From an uncultured Candidatus Melainabacteria bacterium (GTDB taxonomy: Bacteria; Cyanobacteriota; Vampirovibrionia; Gastranaerophilales; Gastranaerophilaceae): 64,000 bases of DNA. Numbering within the stretch: position 1 is the first letter of the stretch; each line of letters begins with the position of its first letter. Location of the stretch: NCBI GenBank assembly GCA_934700335.1, contig CAKUXM010000004.1:62001-126000 (forward strand). Reading direction: 5' to 3'. Of the stretch, positions 18,741 through 26,056 are shown piece by piece. A program made the translations under genes and the position numbers. Under the pieces are notes generated by a model that worked only from the letters and a program-made list of their open reading frames with translations, had not been told where the DNA came from and did no database searches.

Positions 18741-19085
18741 CTATTCTTTTACCAACGTTGCAACTTGCTGTTCTATAAAATGGATTAAGTCTATACTACT
18801 TCCGTCAAAAAATTGCTGTATCACTTCGTTTATAGCAACTCTTGCCATTTCATCTTTGTCCATTACAGACTTGTAGTAAAACTTCTTTCCGACTCGGTAT
18901 CGGACTAAAAACTCCTTCGTACTTAATCTGTCCATTACCGTTTTTACTGTTGTGTAAGCACGTTCAATTTTCTTTTGGCTTAAATAATCGACTACGTCTT
19001 TCACTGCTATATTTCGGTCTTCGTCTTCTTTTTGTATTTGCCAGACTATATTTAAAATTTCTATCTCTAGAGTTCCTAAACTCAT
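18741..19085 (-). CDS. BlaI/MecI/CopY-family transcriptional repressor
   Basis: A 114-residue winged-helix regulator. Seen: the family N-terminus LGTLEIEILNIVWQ, the recognition region AYTTVKTVMDRLSTKEFLVR, the wing KKFYYKSVMDKDE, and a helical dimerisation tail ending FIEQQVATLVKE. BlaI and CopY relatives bind TACA-TGTA dyads. No BlaR1-type sensor protease is nearby, so the inducing signal is unknown. It lies 18 bp upstream of the giant prepilin-like gene and 53 bp downstream of a small membrane protein, all minus strand, so the three are likely one operon. Two TTACA-N-TGTAA palindromes nearby (19505 and 23703) are candidate targets. Confidence 0.88.
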   Translation of the reverse strand: MSLGTLEIEILNIVWQIQKEDEDRNIAVKDVVDYLSQKKIERAYTTVKTVMDRLSTKEFLVRYRVGKKFYYKSVMDKDEMARVAINEVIQQFFDGSSIDLIHFIEQQVATLVKE

Positions 19086-19138
19086 TTAATCCTCTGCTTT
19101 CGGTATTTTAGCAATAAATATACATATTCATTCAATTA

Positions 19139-19384
19139 CTATCTAGCTCTTGAACGAAGGTTTACTAAACCCGAATTGTTTTGTTGCGAATCACCCAAAT
19201 ATATAACATTAGGTGCATAATTTTGGTGAAGCTGAACACTTCTACGTTCGTTTAATGATTTATAATTTATGAATCCTTGTGATATTTTCTGTGAACTTTT
19301 AGTATTTGTACTAGTTGCAATATTGAATAGTAAAATACCTAAAAATGCAGATACACCAAGCATTCTAAGTATATTAGAAATCAT
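19139..19384 (-). CDS. Small single-span membrane or secreted protein, unknown
   Basis: An 81-residue protein with one N-terminal hydrophobic segment (ILRMLGVSAFLGILLFNIA), followed by a polar, Asn/Gln/Ser-rich tail ending LVNLRSRAR. I recognise no family. It is first in the likely operon with the BlaI-type repressor and the giant prepilin-like gene. A weak GGTGAT site precedes ATG 19384 and a TGG-TATAAT extended -10 lies about 35 bp upstream. It could be a membrane partner of the repressor or of the surface protein; that is a guess from position only. Confidence 0.6.
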   Translation of the reverse strand: MISNILRMLGVSAFLGILLFNIATSTNTKSSQKISQGFINYKSLNERRSVQLHQNYAPNVIYLGDSQQNNSGLVNLRSRAR

Positions 19385-19414
19385 TTATCACCGTATTCGA
19401 TTATAGTAAGCCAT

Positions 19415-19427
19415 GTATATTATACCA
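19415..19427 (-). promoter_or_regulatory. Promoter with palindromic -10 for the BlaI / giant-pilin operon
   Basis: Minus strand TGG-TATAAT (extended -10; TATAAT at 19424-19419). The box lies inside the palindrome GTATA-T-TATAC (19415-19425, plus strand), a possible autoregulatory operator. The -35 is weak. A second TATAAT-like box lies closer to the ATG. Confidence 0.45.
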
Positions 19428-19497
19428 CTATTCGCCACTTTTGCCTACCCCAAATCTACATGATTTTAATATAAATTTAAATTTCTTTTATAAACAG

Positions 19498-19526
19498 TTT
19501 AATTTTACAATGTAATATGTTATACT
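19498..19526 (+). promoter_or_regulatory. Promoter of the 19550 DING-motif gene with internal palindrome
   Basis: TTTAAT (19498-19503), a 17-bp spacer and TATACT (19521-19526) with TG at 19518-19519. The spacer contains TTACA-A-TGTAA (19505-19515), an 11-bp palindrome of the TACA-TGTA type bound by BlaI/CopY regulators. The divergent operon encodes such a regulator. Confidence 0.55.
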
Positions 19527-19549
19527 TAACAACATCAAAAGGAGATTTT

Positions 19550-20227
19550 ATGATTTTACGCTTTTCTAATGACAAACAAAAATATACGATTATTACTATC
19601 TCTGCAATCTTAATTATTGCAGTAGTAACTTTTGCGGTAAATAAAATTATAGAAATATACACTGTTCATCAAGTTTTCGCAGCATACAATATGCTAACTG
19701 AAGCTTATCAAACTTCTCTAAAAAGCGAAAAATATGAATGGACAAAAGAAAAAATGAATGTAAATGTTCTTGCTAACAAATACATTAAATATCTTCCTGT
19801 CAAAAAAGATTGCGCAAAAAGAGACAACACTTGCTTTGCACCTTATGTAAGATATAAAAACAAAGTTGGTCCTATTAAATTATCTAAAATGAGCGAATTC
19901 CGCAAAGCAGAATTAAAAAATGGCATGACTGTTGCTGTTGGTATTCAAAGCCCGACTTGCGAAGCACCTAGAGGCAGATGCGGTTCTGTTTTCGTTGATA
20001 TCAACGGTAAAAAAGGTCCTAACAAATTCGGCTCAGATGTTTTTGATTTTGGCATTTACAAAAACGAAATTAAACCATACAAAATTGAAATCGTTCACAT
20101 TGATAAATGTGTTGAAGGCAACGGACAAGGCTGCGCTAGCTACATCTTAAAATACGGTAAAACTAACTATAAAGCTTATGATAAAATTGTTACCAGAGAA
20201 GTTAACAGACAAGCTCAAGGAAAATAA
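19550..20227 (+). CDS. Membrane-anchored protein with DING-x-x-GPN motif
   Basis: A 225-residue protein: one membrane helix near residues 15-35 (YTIITISAILIIAVVTFAV), a helical stalk, then an outer domain with RGRCGSVFVDINGKKGPNKF and D-x-F-D-F-G-I-Y. This matches the 8465-9706 protein and the head of the giant prepilin-like protein. Paired Cys residues (CAKRDNTC; the CG before DING) suggest disulfides outside the cytoplasm. ATG 19550 follows AAAGGAG by five bases; an upstream in-frame ATG at 19517 falls inside the promoter. Divergent from the BlaI operon, and its promoter carries a TTACA-N-TGTAA palindrome, so it may belong to that regulon. Function unknown. Confidence 0.8.
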   Translation: MILRFSNDKQKYTIITISAILIIAVVTFAVNKIIEIYTVHQVFAAYNMLTEAYQTSLKSEKYEWTKEKMNVNVLANKYIKYLPVKKDCAKRDNTCFAPYVRYKNKVGPIKLSKMSEFRKAELKNGMTVAVGIQSPTCEAPRGRCGSVFVDINGKKGPNKFGSDVFDFGIYKNEIKPYKIEIVHIDKCVEGNGQGCASYILKYGKTNYKAYDKIVTREVNRQAQGK

Positions 20228-20242
20228 AAAATAGTAGAAGGA

Positions 20243-20626
20243 TTAACCTTCTACTACTGAAACATTTTTAACTCCTGCATTTCGAGCTTTGTCCATTAAT
20301 TTTACGACCGCTCCGTGTACAGACTCTGGTTCCGATTGTATTACAAGTCCATCTGGATTTTCTGTAATCATTGTTTTGATTGTGTTTTCTAAGTCTGTTT
20401 CAGAAACTTCTTCGTCATTAATAACATATTTATTATCATTTGTAACAAGTACCGTTATCAACTTAGAATCCTTCAAGTCCTCTTGTTTTACAATATCTGG
20501 AACCGTCAAGTTTAAACCTTGTTGATCTAACAATGGCGCAATAACCATCATAATAATTAACAATACTAAGAAAATATCCGTTAACGGAGTAATATTAATT
20601 TCATTAAAAGAATCTCTCATTGCCAT
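20243..20626 (-). CDS. exbD: ExbD/TolR-family motor subunit (second copy)
   Basis: A small proton-channel subunit: a short cytoplasmic N-terminus with FNEINITPLTDIFLVLLIIMMV, whose Asp in the membrane helix is the family's proton-binding residue, then a periplasmic domain of about 90 residues. ATG 20626 (MAMRDSF) is preferred because AGGAGG sits seven bases upstream; an ATG at 20650 would place that site inside the coding region. Last gene of the tonB-exbB-exbD-exbD operon. It overlaps nothing and follows the other exbD by 11 bp. Confidence 0.9.
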   Translation of the reverse strand: MAMRDSFNEINITPLTDIFLVLLIIMMVIAPLLDQQGLNLTVPDIVKQEDLKDSKLITVLVTNDNKYVINDEEVSETDLENTIKTMITENPDGLVIQSEPESVHGAVVKLMDKARNAGVKNVSVVEG

Positions 20627-20637
20627 ATTAATACCTC

Positions 20638-21150
20638 CTATTCTGCCCACTCTTCTACATTATCGTTAGAAGCTGGCATTCCTGAAACAGCATTTTCCTC
20701 TTGAGCTTCATCAATAGTTTCTACAAGTTCCTTTTGTTCCTTTTTACTCAAAGGCTCACCTGCAACTATCAATTTTTCAAAATCAGCTGATTTCGCTGCG
20801 TTCATAACCTTCATTATTTCAGAGCTCTTTGTTTCAGCATCAGCTTTAACAACTACTTCTGGTTTTTCTAATTTCGGTTTTAATGCAATCAAACCGTCTG
20901 TTAATCCACTTTCAGAAATTGGTGTTCCGTTTAAAAACATTTCGCCGGCTTTAGTTATTGAAACTGTAGCATTCTTTTGTTCAATTGTGATACCACTATT
21001 AATCTCAGGAACGTTAATAGAGTTATCCATTGATTGAAATGTAGGAGCAACAACCATCATGATGATTAACAGTACCAAAAAGATGTCTGTTAATGGAGTT
21101 ATGTTTATTTCTGTAAAAAGTTTTCCTTTTTTACTTTTAGATACTGCCAT
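20638..21150 (-). CDS. exbD: ExbD/TolR-family motor subunit (first copy)
   Basis: A 170-residue ExbD/TolR protein with FTEINITPLTDIFLVLLIIM at residues 13-32, the membrane Asp included, then a periplasmic domain and an acidic, Glu-rich tail absent from its neighbour. ExbD works with ExbB to turn proton flow into force on a TonB/TolA-type shaft. It lies 11 bp after exbB. Two different ExbD proteins beside a single ExbB suggest a mixed ExbD dimer; that is inference. Confidence 0.9.
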   Translation of the reverse strand: MAVSKSKKGKLFTEINITPLTDIFLVLLIIMMVVAPTFQSMDNSINVPEINSGITIEQKNATVSITKAGEMFLNGTPISESGLTDGLIALKPKLEKPEVVVKADAETKSSEIMKVMNAAKSADFEKLIVAGEPLSKKEQKELVETIDEAQEENAVSGMPASNDNVEEWAE

Positions 21151-21161
21151 TTTTTACTTCC

Positions 21162-21800
21162 TTACATAGACACATTTTGAGGTTGGTTAGCTTCTTCTCC
21201 GTCAACAAAGCTTAAGAATAACAACTTAATAAGTTGAAAATCATCTTCGTAACGTTTAACAATTGCTTGGAAAGAGTTGTAGCAAATAACTGCAACAATC
21301 GCAACACCAAGACCGAATGCAGTAGCAATCAACGCAGAACCAATACCCATAGCAACTGCTGCTGATTGGTTACCTTGTACTGCTAAATCTTGGAATGTAT
21401 AAAGAATTCTAACAACTGTACCGAACAAACCTAGGAACGGAGCAACACCACCGATTGTACCTAAGATTGTTAAGTGATGTTCTAATTTTCTTGTAGCTAA
21501 GTTAGCTGCGATATCAAATGAACGAGAGAAACCAGATTTTTGTTCTGCAAAAATTCTTACTGCTTCTTCTGTAACTTCACCAACAACACCACCAACTGAT
21601 ACTGCTAAATTTTGAGCGCCGTTCAAATTATTTTTCAATAATTCTTTTTGTAATTTTGGAATAAACTCAACAACGTCTCGTTTATTCTTTTGGTAATAAG
21701 CCCATCTGTTAATTGCAACTGCAACAACTAAAATTGAACAAATTAAGATTGGTAATAATACCGGCCAATCTAATTGAATTGAATGTAATAATAATTCCAT
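21162..21800 (-). CDS. exbB: ExbB/TolQ/MotA-family proton channel
   Basis: A 212-residue inner-membrane protein with three membrane spans: one near the N-terminus (VLLPILICSILVVAVAIN) and two late, around GGVAPFLGLFGTVVRILYTF and IGSALIATAFGLGVAIVAV. The GLFGTV and ALxATAxGLxVAI signatures are those of ExbB/TolQ. It forms the stator pore with ExbD and energises the TonB-like protein encoded just upstream (41 bp). Shine-Dalgarno GAGGA is well placed before ATG 21800. Confidence 0.92.
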   Translation of the reverse strand: MELLLHSIQLDWPVLLPILICSILVVAVAINRWAYYQKNKRDVVEFIPKLQKELLKNNLNGAQNLAVSVGGVVGEVTEEAVRIFAEQKSGFSRSFDIAANLATRKLEHHLTILGTIGGVAPFLGLFGTVVRILYTFQDLAVQGNQSAAVAMGIGSALIATAFGLGVAIVAVICYNSFQAIVKRYEDDFQLIKLLFLSFVDGEEANQPQNVSM

Positions 21801-21840
21801 AATTTTTTCCTCTTTTTATTTATGTTGTACTTATTTATCT

Positions 21841-22971
21841 TTAATAACCTGTTGCCCCAAATACGTTGTAATCAAACGTAAATTGGATATCAATATACTG
21901 ACCTCTGAACTCAGCTGGTAAAGGTCTAAATGGCGCTGTTACTTCAACTGCATTTAGCGCTGCTCTATCTGCTGCAGCTAAGCCAGATGATTTTGAAACC
22001 CTATTTGAAAGCAATTGACCGTTTTTTGCAATTCTGAATAATAGCACAACTCTTTTGCTTTCATTTCCTTTTGGAGGATCCCAGTTGTATTTAATTCTAC
22101 TTTGCAATTCTCTCATATATGGTGCAAAGTTTGGTTCTCTAAGAGCATCAACACCCCAAGGTCCGTTTGGATTTCCTCCGGGTCCGCCGTTACCAACAGA
22201 ACCAGAGCCACCTCTGCTACCTGTTGAACCAGCAGAAGCTAAAGTTCTTCCGCTTGATGAACCTGTTCTTGAGCCAGATGACGCACTTGTTCCAGAAGTT
22301 TTACCACCTACAGGACCAGTTGAGTAATGTTTTGCACCACTTAATGATGGAGGTGCAGGTAAACCAATTGGTGCTTTTTGAGTTGTATTAACTTTTGGTG
22401 CACTTGGCGGTGCGTAAGAAGGTCTTGCAGTTGGCATTTTTGGTTTTGGTGCCGCATGCGTAGTTGTCTTCTTAGGTGCCGGTGTTTGAGTAGGTTTTGC
22501 TACCTGTTTTGTTTTAGCAGCTTGTTGCGCTTGGTGTTTTGCAACCTTTTTAATCAAGTTTTGTGTCGAACTTGCAGCTGTAGGAGCTTTTTTAGTAGCT
22601 TTTGAAGGCATTGACACTTTCTTTTTAGGATCGTGTTTACCGCCTGCTCTTGAATTTCTATCAGCACGATATCTTGTATTTTTATTTATAGGCATTTGTT
22701 CTTTATCAACCAGAACAAACTCGATATCTTGATTTTTTGTTTGCGGAGCTTTGAACATAAATAAATTAATGCCCAATAACATTAGTAAAAAGCTTAGTGC
22801 GATTATGAAAAACGCAACTAATGGGTGTAATGCCGATGAAATAGCAACACACTTTTTAAATGTTAAGCCCTTTTCGTCCTCTTCAAGTTTTGCAACTTTT
22901 GGAACTTGAAAACCACCGTTATTTTGTGGTTCATCTTCTATTAAATTGTTTAAATTTCCCAATATTGACAT
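21841..22971 (-). CDS. TonB/TolA-type energy transducer
   Basis: A 376-residue protein with TonB layout: a cytoplasmic start, one membrane helix near residues 45-75 (PLVAFFIIALSFLLMLLGIN), a long Pro/Ala/Lys-rich then Gly/Ser-rich spacer across the periplasm, and a C-terminal TonB/TolA-like domain with YMRELQSRIKYNWDPP and SGLAAADRAALNAV. It should carry force from ExbB/ExbD to the outer membrane. No TonB-dependent receptor or pal/tolB is adjacent, so whether it acts as TonB (uptake) or TolA (division) is open. First gene of the operon; AAAGGT precedes the ATG. Confidence 0.85.
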   Translation of the reverse strand: MSILGNLNNLIEDEPQNNGGFQVPKVAKLEEDEKGLTFKKCVAISSALHPLVAFFIIALSFLLMLLGINLFMFKAPQTKNQDIEFVLVDKEQMPINKNTRYRADRNSRAGGKHDPKKKVSMPSKATKKAPTAASSTQNLIKKVAKHQAQQAAKTKQVAKPTQTPAPKKTTTHAAPKPKMPTARPSYAPPSAPKVNTTQKAPIGLPAPPSLSGAKHYSTGPVGGKTSGTSASSGSRTGSSSGRTLASAGSTGSRGGSGSVGNGGPGGNPNGPWGVDALREPNFAPYMRELQSRIKYNWDPPKGNESKRVVLLFRIAKNGQLLSNRVSKSSGLAAADRAALNAVEVTAPFRPLPAEFRGQYIDIQFTFDYNVFGATGY

Positions 22972-23046
22972 ACTATACCTTTAATCTATTTACGTATATT
23001 ATTTACTTTTAACTAAAATTTCAAATTACCTTAGTTTCTATATTTA

Positions 23047-23676
23047 TTACTTAAACTCAATTGGAGTTATCGTAATTGGTTGAGTCAAAACAATTTTCAT
23101 ATTTGTTTTTGCAGGAACTACAACATTTTCCCCAAAATTCCAAATTGTTTTCAAAAAGTTTTCGTCCAAATCTATATTATTAGATTTAGCTTTTTTTACC
23201 ATTGAACCTACTTCTGCATTTTGTTGTTGCTGTTGTTGAGAATTACCAACCAAAACACCTGATAAATCAGAAGTTTTAATTTTAGCAACAATAGGGATTT
23301 GCAAACCGTAAGGAGTAGTAATTAACGAAAATCTAATATTCAATTTACCGTCAGTACCATTTTGTCTAGCCTTTTTGGCTTCAATAATGTTACCTGTAAG
23401 AATGCTACCTTTGGGCGCAATCAACACACCGTTATGCGTAAAATTTTCTGGAATAGCAACAGTAATTGTTTGACCTGTTAACAATTCATTTGAGTTTAAC
23501 TCATAAGTTGTTATTATAGAGAATTCAGTATTAGCAGGAACAGTGATAACTTTTTGTTTAGTTGTTAGCTCACCGGCTTTCAAAGGAACTCTATCGCCAA
23601 CGCTTGCACCAACAGCATAAGCTTGTCCTACAAACAGCGATATTGCACACATTAGCCCTAACAGCTTGTATTTCAT
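23047..23676 (-). CDS. Secreted beta-rich protein, paralogue family member 1
   Basis: A 209-residue exported protein with a clear signal peptide (LLGLMCAISLFVGQAYA). The mature part has VPANTEFSI, LIAPKGSILTGNI and LNIRFSLITTPYGLQIPI, a pattern shared with the next gene (23732-24322) and with 55788-56486. A Gln6 run sits near residue 150. The order 'P-x-G-T...G-x-I...G-x-x-I-P-I' recalls beta-barrel proteins of VirB10/TrbI or LPS-transport type, but I cannot assign a family. Good Shine-Dalgarno (GGAGG). It has its own strong promoter (TTGACA-17-TACAAT) whose -10 is covered by a 13-bp palindrome. Confidence 0.75.
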   Translation of the reverse strand: MKYKLLGLMCAISLFVGQAYAVGASVGDRVPLKAGELTTKQKVITVPANTEFSIITTYELNSNELLTGQTITVAIPENFTHNGVLIAPKGSILTGNIIEAKKARQNGTDGKLNIRFSLITTPYGLQIPIVAKIKTSDLSGVLVGNSQQQQQQNAEVGSMVKKAKSNNIDLDENFLKTIWNFGENVVVPAKTNMKIVLTQPITITPIEFK

Positions 23677-23701
23677 TATTCCTCCACATAAAATTTTACA
23701 A

Positions 23702-23735
23702 TTTACATTGTAAAGTCTATTTCATGTTGTGTCAA
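23702..23735 (-). promoter_or_regulatory. Promoter with TTTACA-N-TGTAAA operator
   Basis: Minus strand TTGACA (23735-23730), a 17-bp spacer, TACAAT (23712-23707). The palindrome TTTACA-T-TGTAAA (23702-23714) covers the -10. Its 11-bp core equals the palindrome in the 19550 promoter. The -35 overlaps the stop codon of the upstream gene. Repression by a BlaI/CopY-type protein is inferred. Confidence 0.65.
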
Positions 23736-24322
23736 TTTGTTAAGGTATGTGTTATATATGCAGGCTTATCAAAAACCATCACAAGCTCCGCACCCGCAGC
23801 AATAGTAAGGTGTTCACCCATTTTTAACGTTGGTCCAGGAATCCATCTTAATGTTCCTTTATATAAACCTTCTTGATAATGCGGAAGTTTTTTATAAGAT
23901 TCTGGTTCTGTAACATCTCCACCTAAGACGTAACCTGGTTTACCAGAATAAATATAGCCCTTAATAGGAATTTCAAAACCATCTGGCAATTGCATTTTTG
24001 TTAACTTGACAACCATTGATGCGTGAGTGCCGACAATAGGTTCATTTACTTTTTCAATTTCACCCAAAATTATAGTGCCTTTAGGAACAACGACAGTATC
24101 GTACATGTAAGTGTTGTCTGTCGCTGCAAATTTTAATTTTGTCGTATCATCATTATATTCTGTAGAAAATTCCTGTAAGTTTATAACTTGTACAAAAGTG
24201 CCTGCAGGAACTACAATTGGTGTGTAATTTCTCAATTGTAAATCATCTACCGCAAAAGATACTAATGCGTTCAAAATAAATACAACTATGAATATGTAAA
24301 GTATTTTTAATCCCTTTTGCAT
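23732..24322 (-). CDS. Secreted beta-rich protein, paralogue family member 2
   Basis: A 196-residue exported protein: N-terminal hydrophobic segment (ILYIFIVVFILNALVSFAV), then VPAGTFVQVI, VVVPKGTIILGEI and LPDGFEIPIKGYI, which line up with the 23047-23676 protein. The C-terminal AAGAELVMVFDKP matches VPAKTNMKIVLTQP in its neighbour. Unknown function, probably periplasmic or outer-membrane linked. TTGAAA-16-TATAAT ends six bases before ATG 24322, so the mRNA is likely leaderless. Located after the TonB-type operon in the genome, transcribed toward it. Confidence 0.72.
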   Translation of the reverse strand: MQKGLKILYIFIVVFILNALVSFAVDDLQLRNYTPIVVPAGTFVQVINLQEFSTEYNDDTTKLKFAATDNTYMYDTVVVPKGTIILGEIEKVNEPIVGTHASMVVKLTKMQLPDGFEIPIKGYIYSGKPGYVLGGDVTEPESYKKLPHYQEGLYKGTLRWIPGPTLKMGEHLTIAAGAELVMVFDKPAYITHTLTN

Positions 24323-24328
24323 ACATTA

Positions 24329-24356
24329 ATTATAATAATCGTTCAAAAAATTTCAA
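24329..24356 (-). promoter_or_regulatory. Leaderless-type promoter of the 23732-24322 gene
   Basis: Minus strand TTGAAA (24356-24351), a 16-bp spacer, TATAAT (24334-24329), then six bases to the ATG at 24322. No Shine-Dalgarno can fit. Confidence 0.65.
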
Positions 24357-24395
24357 TAGAAATTGGCTATTTTTGATATAAAATAGTATAAATTC

Positions 24396-26051
24396 ATGAG
24401 AAAAATTACAACCTTTATAATATTAATATTATTTATATTGTTCTCTAGTTTTATTCTGAACTTTGAGAACAAGTTTGAAGTGCTAGAAGTTTACAATCCA
24501 AATCAAATCGGAGTAGATTTTAACAAAAACGGACAAATTGATAACGAAGAAGTTCTTAATTTCAAATTAAAACTAAAAAAGTTTGACTCAGAAGAAGAAC
24601 AATTTGCCTATGATTATTTTGCAAAAGAATATGCAACAAATTTAATAAAAAATAAAAAGGTTACATATAACAAAGATAAAAATGATATTGAAATTGAAGG
24701 ACAAAGCTACGTAGAAACCTTCAACAATCACGAGATTAATCTTAAAAACCTTGATAATTTAAGAATATTAAATTTGAAATCAAAGAAATATCATCATCTA
24801 TCTTGCAAATACGGTCGACAATCTCACGATTACGTAATCATAAAAAAAACAGATATTCCAAAAGATGCCAAAGAATGTAAGGTTTGTAGAGTCTTAAACG
24901 AAAAAGATGTAAAACCACAACCAGTAAACAACACTATGGCAACTCTTGATATGGGAGATGTGAAAGTTGCATTCACCGATTTAACTAAAACCTTAAAACC
25001 TTATACTTCTTGCAGTACAGACATTTGTAAACTTTTAAAATACAACATCGACAAATCAAAAACATCTATTGATATGGCAATTTATGGTTACAATAATGTT
25101 CCAAAAATCAGAGAGGCTCTCGTAAATGCCAAAAATCGAGGTGTAAAAATTAGAATTGTTTATGACATCGACAACAACGATAAAAATTATTACAAAGATA
25201 CTTTAGCTTTGGTAAATATAATCAAAAATTCATCTTGCGACAGAGCAGACATATCAACAAAACCTTTTATTATGCACAACAAATTTATAATATTTGATAA
25301 CAAAACTGTTTTTACAGGTTCAGCAAACCTGAGTCCATCTGATTTATCAAACTACAATTCAAATGCATTTATTATAATAAAATCTGAAAAGGTTTCAAAA
25401 TTATACAAAGATGAATTTGAGCAAATGTATCAAGGAAAATTCCACACTTCAAAAGTAAAAACTTCAGATAACAAATTTGCAATAGGTGCAACCGTTCTTT
25501 CTGTACATTTTTCACCACAGGACAACGTCATAAAATCACAAGTAATTCCTTTAATAAACAAAAGTGAAACTAGTATTTATATGCCAACATTTTTGATTAC
25601 GCATAGAGAATTGACATCAGCATTAATTTCTGCCAAAAAACGTGGTGTAAAAATTAAAGTAATAATTGATGCCGCAAATGCAAGCAATAAATATTCAAAA
25701 CATCAACAACTTAGAGATAATGGCATTGAGGTAAAAGTTGAAAATTATGCTGGAAAAATGCACTCTAAAACAATAATTATTGACGAAAAATATGTAATTA
25801 TGGGTTCAATGAATTTTTCAAGAAGTGGAGAAGAAAAAAACGACGAAAACACAGTTATCCTTGATAATCCGCAAATAGCAAAGTTTTTAATCAAACAGTT
25901 TAACCTTATCTGGGAGAAAATTCCAAACAAGTATTTAAAATATAATGTTCCAGCGGAAAGCCGAGACTCAATAGGTTCTTGCTACGACGGAGTTGATAAC
26001 AACTTTGACGGAAAAATTGACGGACTTGATAAGAATTGTCAGAAAAAATAA
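24396..26051 (+). CDS. Phospholipase D-family protein with EF-hand-like loops
   Basis: A 551-residue exported or membrane-anchored protein (N-terminal segment ITTFIILILFILFSSFIL). Two HKD active sites are complete: HNKFIIFDNK with GSAN (His 294) and HSKTIIIDEK with GSMN (His 456), so a phosphodiesterase or phosphatidyltransferase is likely (PLD, cardiolipin synthase or nuclease type). Between signal and catalytic part, HHLSCKYG...CKVC resembles a small metal-binding module. EF-hand-like loops lie near both ends (DFNKNGQIDNEE; DNNFDGKIDG). A TATAAA box lies about 13 bases before the ATG and there is no Shine-Dalgarno. Divergent from 23732-24322. Confidence 0.82.
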   Translation: MRKITTFIILILFILFSSFILNFENKFEVLEVYNPNQIGVDFNKNGQIDNEEVLNFKLKLKKFDSEEEQFAYDYFAKEYATNLIKNKKVTYNKDKNDIEIEGQSYVETFNNHEINLKNLDNLRILNLKSKKYHHLSCKYGRQSHDYVIIKKTDIPKDAKECKVCRVLNEKDVKPQPVNNTMATLDMGDVKVAFTDLTKTLKPYTSCSTDICKLLKYNIDKSKTSIDMAIYGYNNVPKIREALVNAKNRGVKIRIVYDIDNNDKNYYKDTLALVNIIKNSSCDRADISTKPFIMHNKFIIFDNKTVFTGSANLSPSDLSNYNSNAFIIIKSEKVSKLYKDEFEQMYQGKFHTSKVKTSDNKFAIGATVLSVHFSPQDNVIKSQVIPLINKSETSIYMPTFLITHRELTSALISAKKRGVKIKVIIDAANASNKYSKHQQLRDNGIEVKVENYAGKMHSKTIIIDEKYVIMGSMNFSRSGEEKNDENTVILDNPQIAKFLIKQFNLIWEKIPNKYLKYNVPAESRDSIGSCYDGVDNNFDGKIDGLDKNCQKK

Positions 26052-26056
26052 TATTA

